Assembly (NCBI GenBank): GCA_963728475.1 | Contig: CAVSKL010000004.1 | Span: 496,001-560,000 of the forward strand | Source: CAVSKL01 sp963728475 [NCBI: Candidatus Eiseniibacteriota bacterium] | Lineage (GTDB): Bacteria; Eisenbacteria; RBG-16-71-46; JABDJR01 | Reading direction: 5' to 3' | DNA length: 64,000 bases | Part shown: piece after piece, positions 62,231 through 64,000 of the stretch | Position numbering within the stretch: position 1 is the stretch's first letter | Layout of the letters: every line of letters starts with the position of its first letter | Translations under genes and position numbers: made by a program | Notes under the pieces: model-generated | What the model saw: the letters and a program-made list of their open reading frames with translations, nothing else | Told to the model about the DNA's origin: nothing | The model's database searches: none

Positions 62231-63276
62231 ATCTCCAGCCCGCCGCGATCCCGGCCGGATTCGGGCACGCGCACGGTGCCGTCCTCGAAGTCGATCAGGT
62301 CGTCGAACCGCCGGCGGAACTCCCCGGGGTCGTAGGGCTCGGGCCCGAGGCCCCGCACCCGCGCGTCCTCCAGCAGCGCCAGCACCCGCGCGTTCACCGG
62401 GGCGTCGATCCCGGCCTCGCGCCCCAGACGCACGATCTCGCCGTGATAGAAGTCGTTCTCCAGTCGCGGCCGCCGGTGGTGCAGGTTCTGCCAGGTGGAG
62501 TTGTACACCCCGCCCGAGGTGTCGGGCGGGCTCCCGCCGGCCCGGAAGCGGGCCAACAGCTCCTCCACCGGCTGCCCCAGGCCCGAGGCGGGTTCGGCGC
62601 GGATCTCCGCCGCCGCGAACACCCGCTGCGCCTCCTCCAGCACCGCCACCTGCACCCGGGCGAGCGCGGGCTCGATTCCGGTCCGGCGCACCAGCACCGG
62701 CGGCCCGCTGACCAGGTTCACCAGGAGCTTGAGCGCCTTGTCCGCGCGGATGTCGGGGCTGAGGGCGGCGGTGAAGCCGGCGCCGGCGAGGTCGGCGGCC
62801 ATCTCGCGGGCCGCGTCGTCCACCCCGCCGGGATACCGGCCGAGGATGAGCTGGCCGGGACGGCGCAGCCGCACCTCGCCCGGCACCAGCAGGGTGGCGG
62901 TGAACCGCACCACGCCGCCGTAGAGCCGGGGGCAGAAGGGGAGCGCGGTCTCCTCGGCGCGGATGCCGTTCTGCCAGGTCACCACCGGGCGCGCTCCCGC
63001 CGAAGCGGCGGCGCGGGCGGCGGCGGCCACGTCGGGGGCCTGGACGGTGAGGAACACCGGCGCGCCGGAAGGGAGGCGGGCGGGGAGCGCGGTCTCCGCG
63101 CGCACCGGCGCCAGGAAGGTCTCTTCCCGGGCCACCGCGCGGATCCCTCCCTGGGCCCGGATCGCCTCCACGTGGGCGGGGCGCGCGATCACCGTGGCCG
63201 CGCGCCCGGCGCGGGCCAGGTAAGCGGCCATCGCCGAGCCCACCGCGCCCGCCCCGAAGATCACGTAGGACTTCAT
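62227..63276 (-). CDS. Ketopantoate reductase-like protein (ApbA/PanE family)
   Basis: A 349-residue NADP-dependent reductase. FGAGAVGSAMAAYLARAG is the nucleotide-binding loop; VTWQNGIRAEE and DKALKLLVNLV match the family, with the Lys of the latter at the catalytic position. PanE reduces ketopantoate to pantoate in CoA synthesis, but the family includes many paralogues, and here the C-terminal part is longer than usual, so I do not assign panE. ATG 63276 starts it. Confidence 0.8.
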   Translation of the reverse strand: MKSYVIFGAGAVGSAMAAYLARAGRAATVIARPAHVEAIRAQGGIRAVAREETFLAPVRAETALPARLPSGAPVFLTVQAPDVAAAARAAASAGARPVVTWQNGIRAEETALPFCPRLYGGVVRFTATLLVPGEVRLRRPGQLILGRYPGGVDDAAREMAADLAGAGFTAALSPDIRADKALKLLVNLVSGPPVLVRRTGIEPALARVQVAVLEEAQRVFAAAEIRAEPASGLGQPVEELLARFRAGGSPPDTSGGVYNSTWQNLHHRRPRLENDFYHGEIVRLGREAGIDAPVNARVLALLEDARVRGLGPEPYDPGEFRRRFDDLIDFEDGTVRVPESGRDRGGLEI

Positions 63277-63337
63277 GCAGGCGATTGTAGGATTCGATCC
63301 GGCAACGTGCTACCGTGTTGTCGGGCTTGATCAAGGC

Positions 63338-64000
63338 ATGAAGCGAATCCTCCGCCTGGGCTTCTTTCTCCCGGGTCTTTTCATCATCGCGACCACGGCC
63401 CCCGGCGGGGCCTCGGCCGTGCCCGCGCCCGCTCTCGACCCGCCGCTCCGCGCCCTTCTCGCCCTTCCCGCGTCGAGCGCCCCCGGGGTGCTGCGTTCGG
63501 CGGCGGACGGGGCCTCCCGCCCTCCCATTCCCCTCTCGCTCATGAGCGCGGTGGAGTCCGGCGATCCGCCCCGGCTGGAGGTCTTCCTCCAGACCGAGCC
63601 GGGGCGCGCTCCCGGCGGCGACGGGGTGGCGGCGGTGTCGATGGGGGGCGGCCTTTACGCCGCGCGCGTCACCCTCGACGGCCTCCGGAGGCTGGTCGAC
63701 GCGGGAGCGCTACGCGAGGCGCGGCTCTCACGGCCGCTCTTCCCGACCCTGGACCGGAGCACCGCGTTCCTGGGCCTGGGGCAGGTGCGCCGCATGGATC
63801 CCCAGACCGGGGAGTTCTCCGGCGCCACCGGTGACGGGGTGGTGGTGGGGATCGTGGACACCGGCGTGGACTGGAATCATCCCGACTTCCGCACCCCCGG
63901 CGGCGGTTCCCGCATCGCCTGGCTCTGGGACCAGGAGGAACCGTTCGGGACCCCCCCCAAGCCCTACGGGTTCGGGCAGGAGTACACCGGAGCCGAACTC
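63338..64000 (+). CDS. Subtilisin-like S8 peptidase, N-terminal part (cut by window end)
   Basis: The frame is open from ATG 63338 to the last base (221 codons) with no stop. Residues 1-27 are a signal peptide; 70-135 looks like a propeptide or inhibitor-like region. TGDGVVVGIVDTGVDWNHPDF at about 165-184 contains the catalytic Asp174 of subtilases. His and Ser motifs would lie beyond the window. A secreted serine protease is predicted. The gene may well end in the same sorting domain as the other secreted proteins here; that cannot be seen. Confidence 0.85.
   Translation, partial: MKRILRLGFFLPGLFIIATTAPGGASAVPAPALDPPLRALLALPASSAPGVLRSAADGASRPPIPLSLMSAVESGDPPRLEVFLQTEPGRAPGGDGVAAVSMGGGLYAARVTLDGLRRLVDAGALREARLSRPLFPTLDRSTAFLGLGQVRRMDPQTGEFSGATGDGVVVGIVDTGVDWNHPDFRTPGGGSRIAWLWDQEEPFGTPPKPYGFGQEYTGAEL

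Overview
The window is about 64 kb of very GC-rich bacterial chromosome with short gaps, many ATGA/GTGA gene overlaps and GC-ending codons. Three unrelated secreted proteins (16594-19827, 38332-39645, 49788-51287) end in the same kind of C-terminal sorting/FlgD-like beta domain (PNPxR start, GxYF near the end), preceded by signal peptides. With the overall gene content this suggests a Gram-negative of the FCB/Eisenbacteria-like sphere; that placement is inference from style, not from a marker-gene tree.

Layout. 1-6036: a TonB-like protein, then selA and smc. 6037-8193: a nested tandem-repeat block inserted between smc and ftsY, which are normally close neighbours. 8422-20002: ftsY, an HD-GYP protein, an amidohydrolase, a GlmU-like enzyme, pilT with a degenerate GspE/PilB-like partner, and a large FG-GAP secreted protein. 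20003-28937: core housekeeping (nrdR, tatC, coaX, a double GNAT, an RlmD-type rRNA methylase, an MFS carrier, rpiA, groES-groEL). 28996-38170: surface polysaccharide genes (O-antigen-ligase-like protein, membrane glycosyltransferase, heparinase-like protein, asparagine synthase, methyltransferase, polyprenyl-type glycosyltransferase). 38332-49654: a secreted M28 peptidase, a deaminase-like amidohydrolase, a GMC-like oxidoreductase with an epimerase, a lower-GC glycosyltransferase, ETF-quinone oxidoreductase, aldehyde dehydrogenase and an HNH nuclease. 49788-56914: a redox island on the minus strand. 57116-64000: alcohol dehydrogenase, enoyl-CoA hydratase, Rieske protein, Lon-N protein, glycosyltransferase, PIG-L deacetylase, ketopantoate-reductase-like protein and a subtilase cut by the window end.

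The main result is in the redox island. A periplasmic DsbA/FrnE-type oxidoreductase at 51619-52359 (minus) is interrupted by an in-frame TGA exactly where the first active-site cysteine belongs, giving a Sec-Pro-Trp-Cys motif. The TGA is followed 12 nt later by a 9-bp stem with a GGUC-containing apex, the geometry of a bacterial SECIS element. A normal-looking selA lies in the same window, so the organism makes selenocysteine. Conventional gene calling truncates this protein to a fragment lacking both its signal peptide and its active site. The same island carries a heptaheme cytochrome c, fdhD, an FdhF/YdeP-family molybdopterin oxidoreductase that uses cysteine rather than selenocysteine, and a UPF0047-like protein with a large unknown C-terminal region.

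Several promoters with good sigma70-type spacing are visible (selA, nrdR, groES, the glycosyltransferase at 44273, ETF-QO), some overlapped by palindromes or hairpins.
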